Assembly (NCBI GenBank): GCA_965112735.1
Contig: OZ218956.1
Coordinates: 434,001 to 498,000, forward strand
Direction: 5' to 3'
DNA: 64,000 bases
DNA from: Phaeosaccion multiseriatum
Lineage: Eukaryota > Ochrophyta, other classes
Position numbers and translations under genes: made by a program. A model generated the notes under the pieces. The model was not told the DNA's origin. It searched no databases and saw only the letters and a list, made by a program, of their open reading frames with translations. Below are positions 51,827-63,511 of the stretch, in pieces (position 1 is the first letter of the stretch; every line of letters starts with the position of its first letter).

Positions 51827-54307
51827 CTGTCTGTCCCTCTGTCTTCCCCGAATTTGCCTCTGATGAGCTGCTGATATCTGTCTGTCTGACCGACGTGAGA
51901 ATGAACTCTTTGCAATAGGCGTAGGCTACGTATCCTCAATTGGTGAGAAACCCGACAATCACGCGGAGACATCAGAGCTGTAGTGAGCCCCTCCTATTGT
52001 CCGCATACAACACCCTAATCCATACACCCATGCACTCATTGACTTACCCTCCACAGACTTTGGTACCCCTTGCTCAGCATGGTGAGGCCGCTGTCCCCTG
52101 CAATGACCTGCTCCACCACTCCGCTCAGCAGGTCGGGGTGTGTGAACCACAGCATGTAAAGGGCGGGCATATCCTCCAGCACTCCGTACCCTGTCGCTTG
52201 CTGCACGTATCTGGGCAGGCCCTCAGACAGAACAGACAGGTCACACAGACGATCAAGTCGAGTAGTGGAAGAGTGCAAGCGAGGAAGGAAGGAAGGAAGG
52301 AAGGACGGAGGTTTGAAGGAGGAGCGAACACGAGTCAGTGGTCAGGGGGGCGTGTGAATGCCTCCCTCACCCGAGGTGCTTCACCACACGCACACACACG
52401 CACGCACACATACGTAAATACATACATACATACATACATACATACATACATACATACATACATACATACATACATACATACATGCATACATACATATGTG
52501 CACGCTTCTTCCTCATTTAAAGTTGATAGGTAGGGGCAGGGTCTAAAAAACTGGAGCTGGAACTGCACACAGAAACTGAAACTGAACCTCCACCTGAGGC
52601 AAGCACTCATCCACCCACCCCGGCCACCCTCTCCCTACCACCCACCCAATCACACCCAATCACACCCAATCACACCCAATCACACGCAAGCACACCCACC
52701 CACCTGATGATGCCCTCAAGCTCCAGGAGTTCGTTTTTCTCCAGCCACTCAAAGGCGGTCATGTCGAGGCGGCGCCAGTACTTAGGCTTGGGTGGTACTC
52801 CGTACAGGTGGTACTCACCTGGGAAGGGGAGGGGGAGGGGGAGGGAGGGAGGGAGGGAGAGGAAGGAGATTTTGTTGAGAGCAGGACGCGAGAGTGCGAA
52901 AACACACACATACACACCCACACATACATACAAAACACACAAAACACACACACATCCCCCCGCGGGGGGGGAGGGGGGGCAACCAACCAATCCATCAATG
53001 CCATGACAAATCGGAATCCCACAGAGTTTCCTCACCGAATTGGGTGATGTGCAGGCGACGGTACTGCACAGCCAGAGGGAGAGAGAAAGGAGGCAGTAGA
53101 GGAATATGGGGAGGGAGGGAGGGAGGGAGGGAAGTGAGAGGGAGTGTGATTAAGTACACCTTGTGACGTCCGACGTCCACCCGTGTAAGCGCCAGTTAAT
53201 CCAACCTCAACCTCCTCCTCCTCCTCCTCCTCCTCCTCCTCCTCCTCCTCCTCCTCCTCCTCCTCCTCCTCCTCCCCCTCCTCTTCCTCATACTCCTCTC
53301 ACAGGAAAGACAAGAGACAAAGGGTAGAGGCGGACGCAGACCCACGCCACCTCTCAGCGAGAGGGAGACTGGCGGGCAGCTCTTGCGAGAATACAATGCA
53401 ATTCAAGCACCGCTACGATCGACAGGAAGATTCGAGACGCCTCTGTCTGTCTCAACAGCTCATCGCGGACTCGCGCGCGCACCCACAGCCACGCCCACCC
53501 ACCGTCGCCATGGCCGATTTTGTTCTGCCGCAGAGCAAAAAGTCCGGGCAGCAGCAGCCGAAGCAGTGGCTGGGGACTTTGGCTGCTTCCTCGGCCCGAG
53601 CTACGACCCAGTCTCCAAACTCTTTGCCCTACCACAGGCAGACAGCAAGCAGAGGGCAGGTGAGTGAAGCAATTGAGGGAAGCGAGGGGAGTGGATAGAG
53701 GGGGGTTGGGGAATGGGTAACGGGTAACAGCATGTATTTCCTTCCTCACTCCTCTTGCGTGGGTGCGTGCGTGTGTTCCTCACCCGGCAAAAGTTCTCGG
53801 TGGAGCTTCCCTTGAGGTCTGCCCCGAACACCTGAAGATAATGGTGGAATGCAGTGGATGGGAAAATGAGCGCAAAGGAAGGTGCGTGTTTCTGAACCCC
53901 CAAGCAAGAGACTCAAGTACCGAAAGCTCCCTCCAGGGCGCTACAAGCAAGAAGCAAGCAAAAAACGGCGCTAAACTGGTTATATAGAAAAGAGCGCAAC
54001 TTGCCTTCCTGACTCCTCCTCCCCCGAGCGGCAACTCTTGGTTATCTGGGTCGTACTTGGCCAGGAGTTCTCGCACAGGACCGTAGAGCTTGTGGAGGTA
54101 GCAGGCGCCCATCTCATGGACAGTGCCGTGCGGATTCTCCAAGGATAGGGATTTACCCCCTACCATTTCCTCAGCCTCAAGGAGGGTCACCTTCTTGAGA
54201 CCCAGCTGGGCGAGTAAGACAGCCATATGGCACCCCGCTGGCCCACCGCCCACCACGACCACTTCCTCTTCCTCCTCCATATAGCATTGGCTGCTGGAAG
54301 AACCCAT
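48086..54307 (-). CDS. FAD-dependent amine-oxidase-like flavoprotein, copy 3 (intron-rich paralogue)
   Basis: Twelve exons: 54005-54307, 53784-53831, 53503-53628, 53036-53063 (28 nt), 52704-52818, 52048-52210, 50867-50980, 50001-50113, 49559-49634, 49071-49316, 48744-48844 and 48086-48266, encoding 537 residues. It aligns end to end with copy 1: [85 protein letters not shown] and [16 protein letters not shown], with no gaps at most splice junctions. The first intron uses a GC donor (GTCAGGAAG then GCAAGT at 54004). The acceptor of exon 11 (AAG or GAG three bases upstream) is slightly uncertain. The C-terminus is short and lacks the low-complexity tail of copy 1. Introns hold large satellites. 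Confidence 0.85.
48485..48571. repeat. (CA)n microsatellite in last intron of FAD copy 3
   Basis: About 40 CA units, interrupted once or twice, lie in the intron between exons 11 and 12. Confidence 0.9.
50640..50860. repeat. (CCAA)n tract in intron 7 of FAD copy 3
   Basis: CCAA units with two copies of an embedded variant containing CCGACCGATCAACTTACC (50663 and 50759), so about 96 bp was tandemly duplicated. The tract ends next to the exon 7 donor, as the CCAA tract does in the RTX gene. Confidence 0.85.
51176..51640. repeat. 9-bp minisatellite (GATCTGACT)n in intron 6 of FAD copy 3
   Basis: About 50 head-to-tail copies of GATCTGACT with variants (GAGCTGACT, GATCCTGACT). A longer duplicated block ends in CCTGTTATACATGTCTCT at about 51530 and 51635. 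An (AT)n tract follows at 51781-51820. Confidence 0.9.
52418..52486. repeat. (CATA)n microsatellite in intron 5 of FAD copy 3
   Basis: About 16 CATA units within the intron between exons 5 and 6. Confidence 0.9.
53209..53277. repeat. (CTC)n tract in intron 3 of FAD copy 3
   Basis: About 22 CTC units, GAG on the sense strand of the gene; a small relative of the giant CTC tract in the RTX gene. Confidence 0.9.
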
Positions 54308-54819
54308 CTGTTTGCCTTCTTCTGTGAGAATGGGGGGAAGGAGAGCGTATCGGCAACGGGGCAGGGGAAGTATTCCGAGAAAAATATTGAGCGGCGAGCA
54401 AGAAGGAGGGACGGAGACGAGGAGGCTGCGGAGAGGAAACTTGTGCCGAGGCAATACCCCCCTCAGTTCCTCCCCCCAATCGAAGAAGACCACTTCGTCT
54501 CGAGCTCTCCCACTCGCAAGTCACTCACCAGCTACTCTCCTAGTGTCAGGGAAGCTCTTGTGTTGCAAGGACAAGGTGTGAGCACAGAGATATTAGAGAG
54601 CGAGAGAGAGAGAGGAAGAATGGCTGGGAAAAAAATCCACAAATCTTGCGAGTAAGTCAATGATCCGACGGCGGGCCCTTCGGTTTCGATTTTTCTGTTT
54701 TTTTCATCTGCTCTTGCCTTGCGCCCACCACACACCAGTGCTGTGCCTCAAACGCACCTTTAAGGCAACCCCTGTTTCTCTTTTCTATTGGGTCAGGAGT
54801 GGGGGTGGAGGGGGAGGCC
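54308..54819. promoter_or_regulatory. Shared upstream region of FAD copy 3 and membrane-protein gene
   Basis: This 512-bp divergent region has a T-rich stretch at 54685-54715 and a GA tract at 54600-54615. No defined promoter element or supported gene seen. Confidence 0.35.
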
Positions 54820-57800
54820 ATGGCTTTCTCTTTTCGTGCTTCCTTTCTTTCCCTCATCCTCACCCTCCTCCTCGTCCTCCTCCTCCCCCACAATGTCTCC
54901 TCCACCATCTCGCCTCCCACGATAAGCGTGACTTCGCTAACTCCGCTGGAATCCATCGTTGCAGCCTACGACTTTGATACGAGTACGAGCAGCAGCAGCA
55001 GCAAGTGGCAAATTGTTGCGGGCCCCCAACTCTTTGAGAGCACAGGCGCAGGCTTTGAGGAGGTTGCGGGAAGCCTCCCCCATCACCCGACGGTGCTCCA
55101 TCTCACCCCCAAGAATAGTAACGCGACTGCATCCCAGAAATTCGACGGCGCGTACCTGGAGCTGGAGGAGAGCGGCTCGACGCTCACCCCCAACCTGGTG
55201 GAGTGGAGCGCCCTCGCCAGCTCCAACTCCTCTAACAGCGGCCTCATCCGAGTCGGCATTAGCTCCACGAGCACCACCTCCGCCCTCTTCCAGGTAGGAG
55301 CATGCGTGTGCGCGAGGACTTCGTGGCAAGCTGGCAAGCTAAGCTCCACCCTCTTTCCTTGCCTTCGCCTCTCCCCCGCCCCGTCCCTCCCTCCCTCTTT
55401 CTCCCTCTTTAAGGTTCGGTTTGGAGAGAGCGGCTACATCCAGTTCGACGACGGCAGTGGCGAGTACTTTCTGGACGTGTCGCCCTACTCCTCTGACACG
55501 TGGTACGCCTTCCGAGCACACGTGGACTACAGCGGGAGCCTGGCGGTCATCACCCTCCTCGTCGACAGCGGAGACGGGCAGGGTTTCGTCGAGGCCGGTC
55601 AGCAGACCACTCTGGACGACAGTACAAACTTCATCAGCAAGATCGTGCTGTACAACGAGGACCGCTTCGTGGAGAGCTACTTCGATGACCTGACCATGTT
55701 CTACCTCGGCGCGGTGGAGCTGTCCATCGATGCCTCCTCTTCCTCTTTGGGGCTGCTCTACACCACGGGAAACGCCTCATACACGCCCCCCGCTCCGACG
55801 GCGGAGGACTGTCTGGCCGCCTACGAGGCAGGGGCAGGGGTGGGCTCGGTACCGCTGTCGAGCGACACGAGCACCTATGTTCGGGCCATTAGCTGCGACG
55901 GGCATGGCAACTCGAGCGCTGTGGTGGATTCGCAATACTTTGAGATGCGAGCCGAGCTTCCCTTCTTCCAAGTTGTTTCCAGTGTGCAGCCTTCTCTCAT
56001 CGCAGCCACCGCCGCCGCCGCCGCCACCGCCGCCACCTCCAGCAGCAGCGAGGGACAGGTAGACACTTTGACCCTGAGTAGCGACGTCAGCTCGTACAGT
56101 GCCGTCGGCGAGCTCCGACTCGCAGTGGCTGCGGTGGAGCCTGCGTCGGTCGACTTCTTCGGATACAAAGTGCTCTGGAACGGTACGTGTGGAGAGAGTA
56201 TTTTTGGCTCTCCAGCAGGGGAGGGAGGTTGGTGCTGAGTCTCGACAAGGCTTGTGGAGAGCTCACATCACGCGTGTGCGTGCACGTGAAACACAAAACA
56301 AGAGAGTGCTACATGGAACAACAGTCCTCGCTCAGAACGGACGGACCCACAACCCGCACGCGCACTCACTCACGCACTTGTACTCGCATGCAAACGCCCT
56401 CCCATCCCCCCCCCCCTTCCTCTCCCTCTCCCTCTCCCTTCTCCCCCCCCTGTGTCCCGGCAGGCGTTGCCACAAGCGATGATACACCGGACTGCGAAGG
56501 AGCCACTCTACAGCAAGGGGAGACGCTCACCCTCACAGCAAGCGCGAGGGTCGAGGCCGTGGCGTGCCGGAGGGGCGTGCAGCTAAGTCAAGTGGCCACC
56601 TCGCCCTTCCTGGGGGTAGCTCTGCTGCCACCGGTCCTCTCCGCCGCCGAGAGCCTCTTCTACACGGGAGGGGTGGAGGTGGGCGTACGAGTGCAGGACG
56701 AGGAGGGGGAGGAGGAGGACGCGACCACGTACATGTACTTCACTCTCGGAGATGGGACGCAGTTGGATCCGACGTGCGGAATGAGCGTAGGTGAGTGAGT
56801 GAGTGGGTGGGTGAGTGGGGAGGGCGGGGAAAGCGCCCTTTTCTGTAGGGTAGGTGCGCTCTGGACGGATCTCGGCCGTTCCAGCCACAGCCACAGCCAT
56901 GCTCTGTGCAGAGGTACACATGTTCTGTGGCTGCTTACACTCTTTCACGTTTAGACTCTTTCGCGTTTGTGCTCTTTGACCCAGCCCCCCTCCCGTCCGT
57001 TCGTCGGTCCGTCCGTCCGTCCGTCCGTCCGTCCGTCCGTCCGTCCCTCCCTCCCTCCCTCCCTCCCTCCCTCCCTCCCTCCCTCCCTCCCTCCCTCCCT
57101 CCCTCCCTCCCTCCCTCCCTCCCTCCCTCCCTCCCTCCCTCCCTCCCTCCCTCCCTCCCTCCCTCCCTCCCTCCCTCCCTCCCTCCCTCCCTCCCTCCCT
57201 CCCTCCCTCCCTCCCTCCCTCTCCATCTCCCTCTCCCTCCCCTATTGCACAACACCCCCCCACACACAGGGTACGACACCACGCCCAAGAGCGGCGTGTT
57301 GGACAGTCCCTCTGCATCTGTGACTCTGCAGAGTGGCAACACTGCCATCAAGGTGTGTGTGTGTGAGTGTCGTGAAAGGTCTTCCAAGTTGTTGAAGGGA
57401 GCTTGTCTGAGTGTGTCGCCAAGGGTGGAGGGTGGCCACCACACCACCCGCGGGCTTCGAGCGCATGGGCAATGTCCTATACGTCGAGCCCCCCCGTACT
57501 GAATGCCTGAGCTCCCCCACATCGTCCTATCGACATCGAATATCGACCTCCCTGACCCGTACACGTCCAACATGAAACACTGAAATGCCCAGGTGGTGGC
57601 CTGTCGAGCGGGCAACGAAGCAAGCGCTGTGGCCGCTCGAAGCTTCCGAGTAATGTCCCCAGTCTACCTTGCCGGCATTGTGCTGGGGCTCGTCGCGGTC
57701 TCCGGGGTGGGATTGTTCCTCGGCTGTATGGCGGTGCGGGGCTGCCTCTGTCCTCCCAAGGGCGGGGTGAAGAAGCCCCTCTTCCGCAGGAGGAAGGGGC

Positions 57801-57829
57801 CCAACTATGTGCCGGTGAAAGGCATGTAA
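54820..57829 (+). CDS. Type I membrane protein with LamG-like and Fn3_assoc/CHB_HEX-like domains
   Basis: Five exons: 54820-55293, 55414-56182, 56464-56790, 57270-57352 and 57593-57829, encoding 629 residues. A clear signal peptide (FLSLILTLLLVLLLPHNVSS) is followed by a region resembling a LamG/concanavalin-type sandwich (GYIQFDDGSGEYFLDVSPYS, DTWYAFRAHVDYSGSLAVI). Three segments then resemble the Fn3-associated or chitobiase C-terminal repeat, for example YMYFTLGDGTQLDP followed by GNTAIKVVACRAGNEASAVA. A single TM helix (VYLAGIVLGLVAVSGVGLFL, about 575-599) and a basic tail (KKPLFRRRKGPNYVPVKGM) end the protein. It probably displays carbohydrate- or matrix-binding domains on the cell surface; the domain names are by resemblance. 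Intron 3 is mostly a CCCT tract. Confidence 0.8.
57000..57224. repeat. (CCGT)n/(CCCT)n tract in intron 3 of the membrane-protein gene
   Basis: CCGT units (57000-57044) change into CCCT units (57045-57224). They produce Pro-Ser-Leu and Gly-Arg-Glu frames that are artefacts. Confidence 0.95.
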
Positions 57830-57969
57830 GTGTTACTAAACGGACTATAGCTGTTGTCTAGGTGTTGACTAGGTGTTGACTGGGTGTTGTCTAGGTGGTG
57901 GTGGCGGTGGTGGTGGTGATGATGATGATGGTGGTGGTACTGACATGTACGCACCTACCCACACGCTTC

Positions 57970-58006
<37 letters not shown>

Positions 58007-59480
58007 GGGCTGAGGGGTTGGAGATGAAAGCCCCCCGACGAGGAGGAGGAGGACTTCGGTACCACCGCTCGCCTGTCCTGACACCCCCTCCTCTCCGTCC
58101 TGACACCCCCTCCCTCTCTGACCTGTCAACCCCCCCCTCTTTGGCGTGCGAAGCCGTGATGAAGCACCTCGCCACTGCAGCAGCGAGCAGATCTGATCAC
58201 CGCCAGATGTGATCAACTAAGTCATCGTACCATCGTTTATCGAGGATAATGGCGGAGTGGCTCCACGTTGGGCGTGGCACGAGAAGGTGGAGGTATTCTG
58301 TGGGCACGTTGTATCACCAACTGCTAGACTGTTGCCACAGTGCTGCCAGACGATGAGACATGAAGAGTGGGCAGAGGCCATCATCGCTGCGAGGGGGGTG
58401 GAGGGCAATGGCGGGAGACTCCACCCAGCGGCACGAGCATCTGCAGCAGCAGGAGTAGAGGAAGACGAGTACAACATGCGTACGCTTGACACAATGCCAC
58501 ACGCAAGAGTAGGAGCGGCGTGCGCTGAGGTGAACCAAGCACCCGCTACATCGCAACAGCCCCCCCCCCCCCCCCCCTTGCGTCTTCAGTCATCTCCAGA
58601 CAAGGGCCTTTGCAGCAACGATTTGATTATGACGTCATCTCCAGGGGGTGGCGGTCTCCAGGGGGGTGTCTCCAGGGGGGCTGTCTCCAGGAGGTGCCGA
58701 TACCCCTCTGTGAATGTCCACCACCCTGCCGCCGTCGGAGAGAGGAACGAGGGTGGGAGGAGGGTCAGGAGGGGCCCTCATGGTGGGAAGAGAGAGAGAG
58801 ACAGAGAGCGGCGACTACCGACTTGACTGGTCCCGACAAAGTCGGACTGAGTTGGCGAGCGACAGAGCCAGCCACTTGTGATGATCCATGGGTGGGTGCA
58901 CTTCGCGTGCGTTTCATGCCCCCCCCTTCCTCCCTCTCTGTCTGCTGAGATTGAGATAAACATGCCGCGGCGGGGGATAGGCAGAGCTATCAGCGCCTCT
59001 GACACGAGCGAGAAGAGGTCTATGCGTCGAGGCCACGGGCGGGACTTCAACCCTCATAGAGACAGAGGGTCCAGGACGGGTTCCGGACCCCGGACCGGTC
59101 CGGTCCAAGAGGCGCCCAGAGGGATCTGGGTATATCGCTATCGGCTGAGGCTGAGACACAAACACACACGCACGCACATACACGTAGATGAGAGAGACAG
59201 AGGGAGAAAGAGAGGAGAAGCACGGAGCCGAGGGTTTTGCCCGTCTTTGGCAGCGAAAATAGTCGAATAACAATATACATGTCAATGTTTTCAACCTCTG
59301 TGTCGAGTGAATAACGTGTTACGAAAGGCTCGTATCCTCCGTCCCCCAACCCCATGCTATCCATATATACAGCACGCCGTCGTATGTACAAATCCCCCCT
59401 ACTTTCCTGTCGAACTCTTGCTTGGGGCCCACCCACCCACCCACCCATTGACTTCCTCACCCACAATCACAACCCCTCTA
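57830..59480. other. Convergent intergenic region, possibly one unrecognised small gene
   Basis: About 1.65 kb between a plus-strand and a minus-strand 3' end. It begins with imperfect copies of TAGGTGTTGACT, then a CA tract (57973-58002). A plus-strand frame of about 189 codons at 58257-58826 contains a non-repetitive part (MRHEEWAEAIIAARGVEGNG) and a Pro tract. It lacks an ATG near its start and resembles no family I know, so I do not call it a gene. Three copies of CTCCAGGGGG(G) lie at 58637-58695. Confidence 0.4.
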
Positions 59481-60898
59481 CTATGCAAGGGCCGTGCCGC
59501 CCTCCCGTCCCGAAGGAGAGACATCCACTACCATCCTTTTGGAGTCGATGTCAATGGTCATACCGCCCTGCTCCAGAAAGGCAAGCCCAATCACAATGAC
59601 GTCACGATTGGCAAAGCCCCTCCATGTGACGTCCACGGCGGTGGTGATGGGCTTAATGGCGGAGAGGGTTACCGGGTTGCCGTTCTCCGCCTCCAGCTGG
59701 ACATCCACGGAGCGGAAGGGCCGCTCGAAGCTGTCCGAGGCCACTTGGAAGGCGTGGTTGAAAAGGTCCGTGGACATTGCCATACCTGAGAGAGAGAGAG
59801 AGAGGGAGGGAGGGAGACAGGGAGGGAGGGAAGGATGGAGGGAGGGAGGGAGGGAGGGTGAGGGAGGGAGGGAAGGAGGGTAGAGCGCCGCGTCAAATGG
59901 GGGGGCATGCCAAGTGGGAGGGGGAGGAGGAGGAGGAGTAGCTTGGAGAGTCACACATCATTTCCATTCATCCCTTCTCCTGCAGGTAGGGAGGCGTGGT
60001 ACACAAAACGCTACAGGAGAGAGATACACACAGAAAGAGAGGCAGAGGGAGATGGGGAGAGACAGAGAGAGAGGGAGAGAGAGAGAGAGAGACAGAGAGG
60101 GAGAGAGAGAGAGGGAGAGAGACAGAGAGACAGACAGACCTGTCATGCCGGTATCAATTATGCAGAAGACCTGATTCTGCTTCCTGGTGATGTCCTTGTG
60201 CCTGCGCCGCAAGGGAATGCCGTTCATCCGAAGAAGGCCCACTCTGGCTGCGTAGTGCTTTACAGGGTCTCCCAAGGGGCCTAAGTCCACCTACAGAGGC
60301 GAGAGGGGGCAGAGGGGAAGGGGCGAGGAGGGGGGAGGGGGGAGGGGAGCGCCAGCGGAAGACAGAGAGAGAGAGAGGCCGCTGAGCTTGGGTGGCTCCA
60401 TACACCGCCTGCAACGGATTCACTCACTCACTCACTCACTCACTCACTCACTCTCTCACTCACTCACTCACTCACTCACTCACTCCCTCACTCACTCACT
60501 CACTCCCTCACTCCCTCACTCACTCCCTCACTCACTCACTCCCTCACTCACTCACTCCCTCACTCACTCACTCCCTCACTCATTCACTCACTCACTCACT
60601 CACTCACTCACTCACTCACTCACTCACTCACTCACTCACTCACTCACTCACTCACTCACTCACTCACTCACTCACTCACTCACTCACTCACTCACTCACT
60701 CACTCACTCACTCACTCACTCACCAGACGGACGGCGTCACGTCGATCCGCCGGAATGAGCGGCCGAGAGGACAGGATCAGTCGCTGCAGAGGAGGGGAAA
60801 GGAAACGTACAAGGGGTGAGGAGGGTACAGGAGGGCGAGACAGCTCACAGCTTAGCACTGACGAGACCGCCCCCAAGACAGAGGGCCACTCACCCACT

Positions 60899-60937
<39 letters not shown>

Positions 60938-62037
60938 TTCCAGGAAAGTCGAAGCGCATAGCGGAGATGTCGGTCTGTCCCAAGAAGGTGGGACGGACGC
61001 TTTCATCGGCTCTGTCCTTGATGAGGCCGATAAACACCCCCCCCCCGCTCATCTGCCGAGTCAGCTCCACCGGGAGAAGCCCGAACACGGTGCGGTAGGC
61101 GAAGAAGGTACCGGAGTCGTCAGAGCCGCTGCCATGCGAGGGAGGGGCGAGAGGGAGGGAGGGAGGGGGCGAGGGAGGGAGGGACGGAGGGACGGAGGGA
61201 GAGACAGGGAGGGACGGAGGGGCGAGGGAGGTGGGGAGGGGGCAGCAGATGAAAGAGAGGGAGGGTGGGAGGGAAGGAGGGTGGGAGGGAGGGAGCGAGG
61301 GGGCAGGGAGGGAGGGGACGGGTGAAGGAGCCGTTGTGTTCGATTACCGGCCCTGGTGGTTGGACTCCCTGCCATGTTGCAATACCTCCCCTGGCTGCCC
61401 TCCTGAGCACCCTGTCGGTCTTTCCATACCCGACTCACCTGCTGAGCGTGAGCAGCCCCTTCCTCCACGCCACATCTCCCCCTCCCGAAGCAAACCTCTC
61501 GAAGGTGTCGCTCAGCCCGGATGCCTCGCTTTTCTTATAGCAGCCCCACAGTGTCGGGTTGCACACCTTATCGACGAGCAGAAACGGGCTTCCAGTATCC
61601 AAAATCCCACGATATAGCGATCCGTCGATGGCGTATCTCGTACAGTAGGCGCCTCCACATTGAGTCAGAGGCAGCGAGATTAAAGTGGGCAGCTCGTCTG
61701 TCGCGCTAGCGAGGATCTCTGTATCGTACAAGGGCATCCCCCTCTCTTGCTCCTCGGCTGCAACGGCTACTCTCCCTGCCAGCGCCGACGCGCACACGCC
61801 CACTCTCAACAGCCCGCGACTCATCCATTCTCTGCGATTTTCTGAACCTCTTAGAGGCTTGCCCCCCGGAAGCTCCTCAGGGCCTCCCTTCACCGCCAAA
61901 GCGGTCGAAAGTCGCCGGAAGGTCCACGCACGCGTTGAAGAAGTCTGCTGCTGAGGAAGGAGCCTCCAGGGGCCAGCCGCCCACCCAACGACGAGATCCA
62001 GCTCACAAAAGAGCAGCACCAGCGCAAAGAGCTTCAT
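59481..62037 (-). CDS. Pepsin-like aspartic protease, probably plastid-targeted
   Basis: Five exons: 61439-62037, 60936-61128, 60724-60783, 60140-60290 and 59481-59785, encoding 435 residues. Two catalytic motifs are visible: ILDTGSPFLLVD near residue 147 and IIDTGMTG near 329, spaced as in A1-type peptidases. The N-terminus MKLFALVLLFCELDLVVGWAAGP is a signal peptide followed by an aromatic residue, as in complex-plastid targeting. A transit-like segment follows (TSSTRAWTFRRLSTALAVKG). A second signal comes next: NRREWMSRGLLRVGVCASAL, then AGRVAVAAEE with an AxA site, which looks like a Tat-type thylakoid lumen signal. A lumenal location is therefore an inference. Intron 3 is a GTGA microsatellite that starts exactly at the donor. 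Divergent from the TPR gene. Confidence 0.8.
60420..60723. repeat. ACTC tetranucleotide tract in intron 3 of the aspartic protease
   Basis: About 300 bp of ACTC units with some CCTC variants. On the sense strand the donor itself is the first unit (GTGAGTGAGTGAG). The Thr-His-Ser-Leu frames are artefacts. Confidence 0.95.
60903..61320. repeat. CA tract and GGGA tract flanking exon 2 of the protease
   Basis: (CA)n at 60903-60935 adjoins the donor of exon 2 (GTGTGTG on the sense strand). A GGGA/GGGAC-rich tract at 61138-61320 lies in intron 1. Confidence 0.85.
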
Positions 62038-62344
62038 CAACCCGTGCAGCCCCCCATACAGGCAGAGTCAATTATCCAATACAGTCAGCAATGACAAACC
62101 CAGCTGTGATCTGGATGACCAACTGGGGAACTTCCAACGGTGAGACGATCTGGCGGGGAGTTCGGGGGATAATACAAGTGAGAATCCTCAGCTGAATTAG
62201 CAGCGCTTTAACAAATGAAGCACCGAGCGTAGAGCTGCAGCGCTCAGGAATGGCAAGCAGGGGAATGATATCCGGAGAGAAAATGGGGGGATCTCCCGGG
62301 ATCTCCCAACCGCTGCCCTCTGTACCTTGCGTTAGGTTCGACAG
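62038..62344. promoter_or_regulatory. Putative bidirectional promoter, aspartic protease / TPR protein
   Basis: This is 307 bp between divergent starts, of ordinary composition. No defined element was recognised. Confidence 0.35.
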
Positions 62345-63471
62345 ATGAGGCCGCGGTCGGGCTTGCCAGCCCCGCTGCGCCGCGGCTTGTGGAAGAGGCT
62401 GCGGCGCGGCTGGATCTCGGGCTCTGCCATTGGGCTTCTCTTTCTGGTTCTGAATCACGGCAGGGGCGTGGCCCGTGCTTTGGATGTGGATGTGGAGCTC
62501 ACCAAATCCCAGGCTATTCAGCTCTATCAAAGCGGGCAGATCGCGTCTGCTATTGATCAGCTTGTTCATCTGATCGGCACTATAGAAGCAGATGCCGGTG
62601 CGGGCGGGGGAGGGGCAATCGAAGCCGGGCAAGATGGCCCAGCAGCAGCAACAGCAGCAGCAGGCAGTGCGAGGGCCAGCCCCCCTTCGTCGATTGCGGA
62701 CACGTACTTCACACTAGCACTCATGCTGCAGCAGCAGGGAGACTCTGCGGCCGCCATTGGCTTCTATCGAGGGGCCGTGGCGCTGGACGATGCACACGTG
62801 GACGCCACGAACAACCTCGCTCTGGCCCTGGGGGAGGCGGGGGGAGAAGAGGTACGGGTCGGTCGTACGCAGGAGGGAGAGAGAGGGGATGAGAGAGGGG
62901 GGATGGCAGTGGATGTGCGGGGCTCCTCTCACAGCGCTATTGTGTGCCACTGCTCCTAATGCTGCGCCTGGCATTGGTCATCGTACACTCACTCACTCTC
63001 TCACCCACTCACTCAGCCTGGGCGATGAAGATGCCACCATGTACGACACACGCCTCTCCCTGTGTCTTACTCTTGGTGGTGAGAAGACTTCTCCAGCCTC
63101 TTTACCCCTGCCCTCCCTCCCCCCCCTTACCCCGCCCGCCCCCTCTCGCGCCATCGCCCTTGTCGTTCTCCACTGAAACTCAAAGGCCGACGCAGCAGAG
63201 ATTGAAGATCTGTACCGGCGAGCGGCCCTCCTCTCTCCCGGCCACCGCTGGGCCCTCAACAACTTGGGCCTCCACCTGCTTAGGCAGCAGGGCACACGGG
63301 CACACGAGGCGGTGGAGGCCTTCCTTCTGGCCTTGGTGCACCATCCAAATGATCATGAGCTTCATTACAACGCTGCCGTGGCACTCGCTGAGCTCGGGAA
63401 CGTGGAGGCCGCAGCGGCACACTATGCCTCGGTGCTGCAGCTGGAGCCGCGGGTGAGAGAGAGAGCGAGAG

Positions 63472-63511
<40 letters not shown>

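Noticed and set aside
58257-58826. Plus-strand 189-codon frame
   Set aside because: No ATG near its start, no family resemblance, includes a Pro homopolymer and repeats of CTCCAGGGGG. Kept only as a note in the intergenic entry.
63019-63080. Possible extra exon in the TPR gene (LGDEDATMYDTRLSLCLTLG)
   Set aside because: Its phase does not fit the donor of exon 1, whereas exon 1 joins the exon at 63186 directly in phase 0 and gives a continuous TPR.
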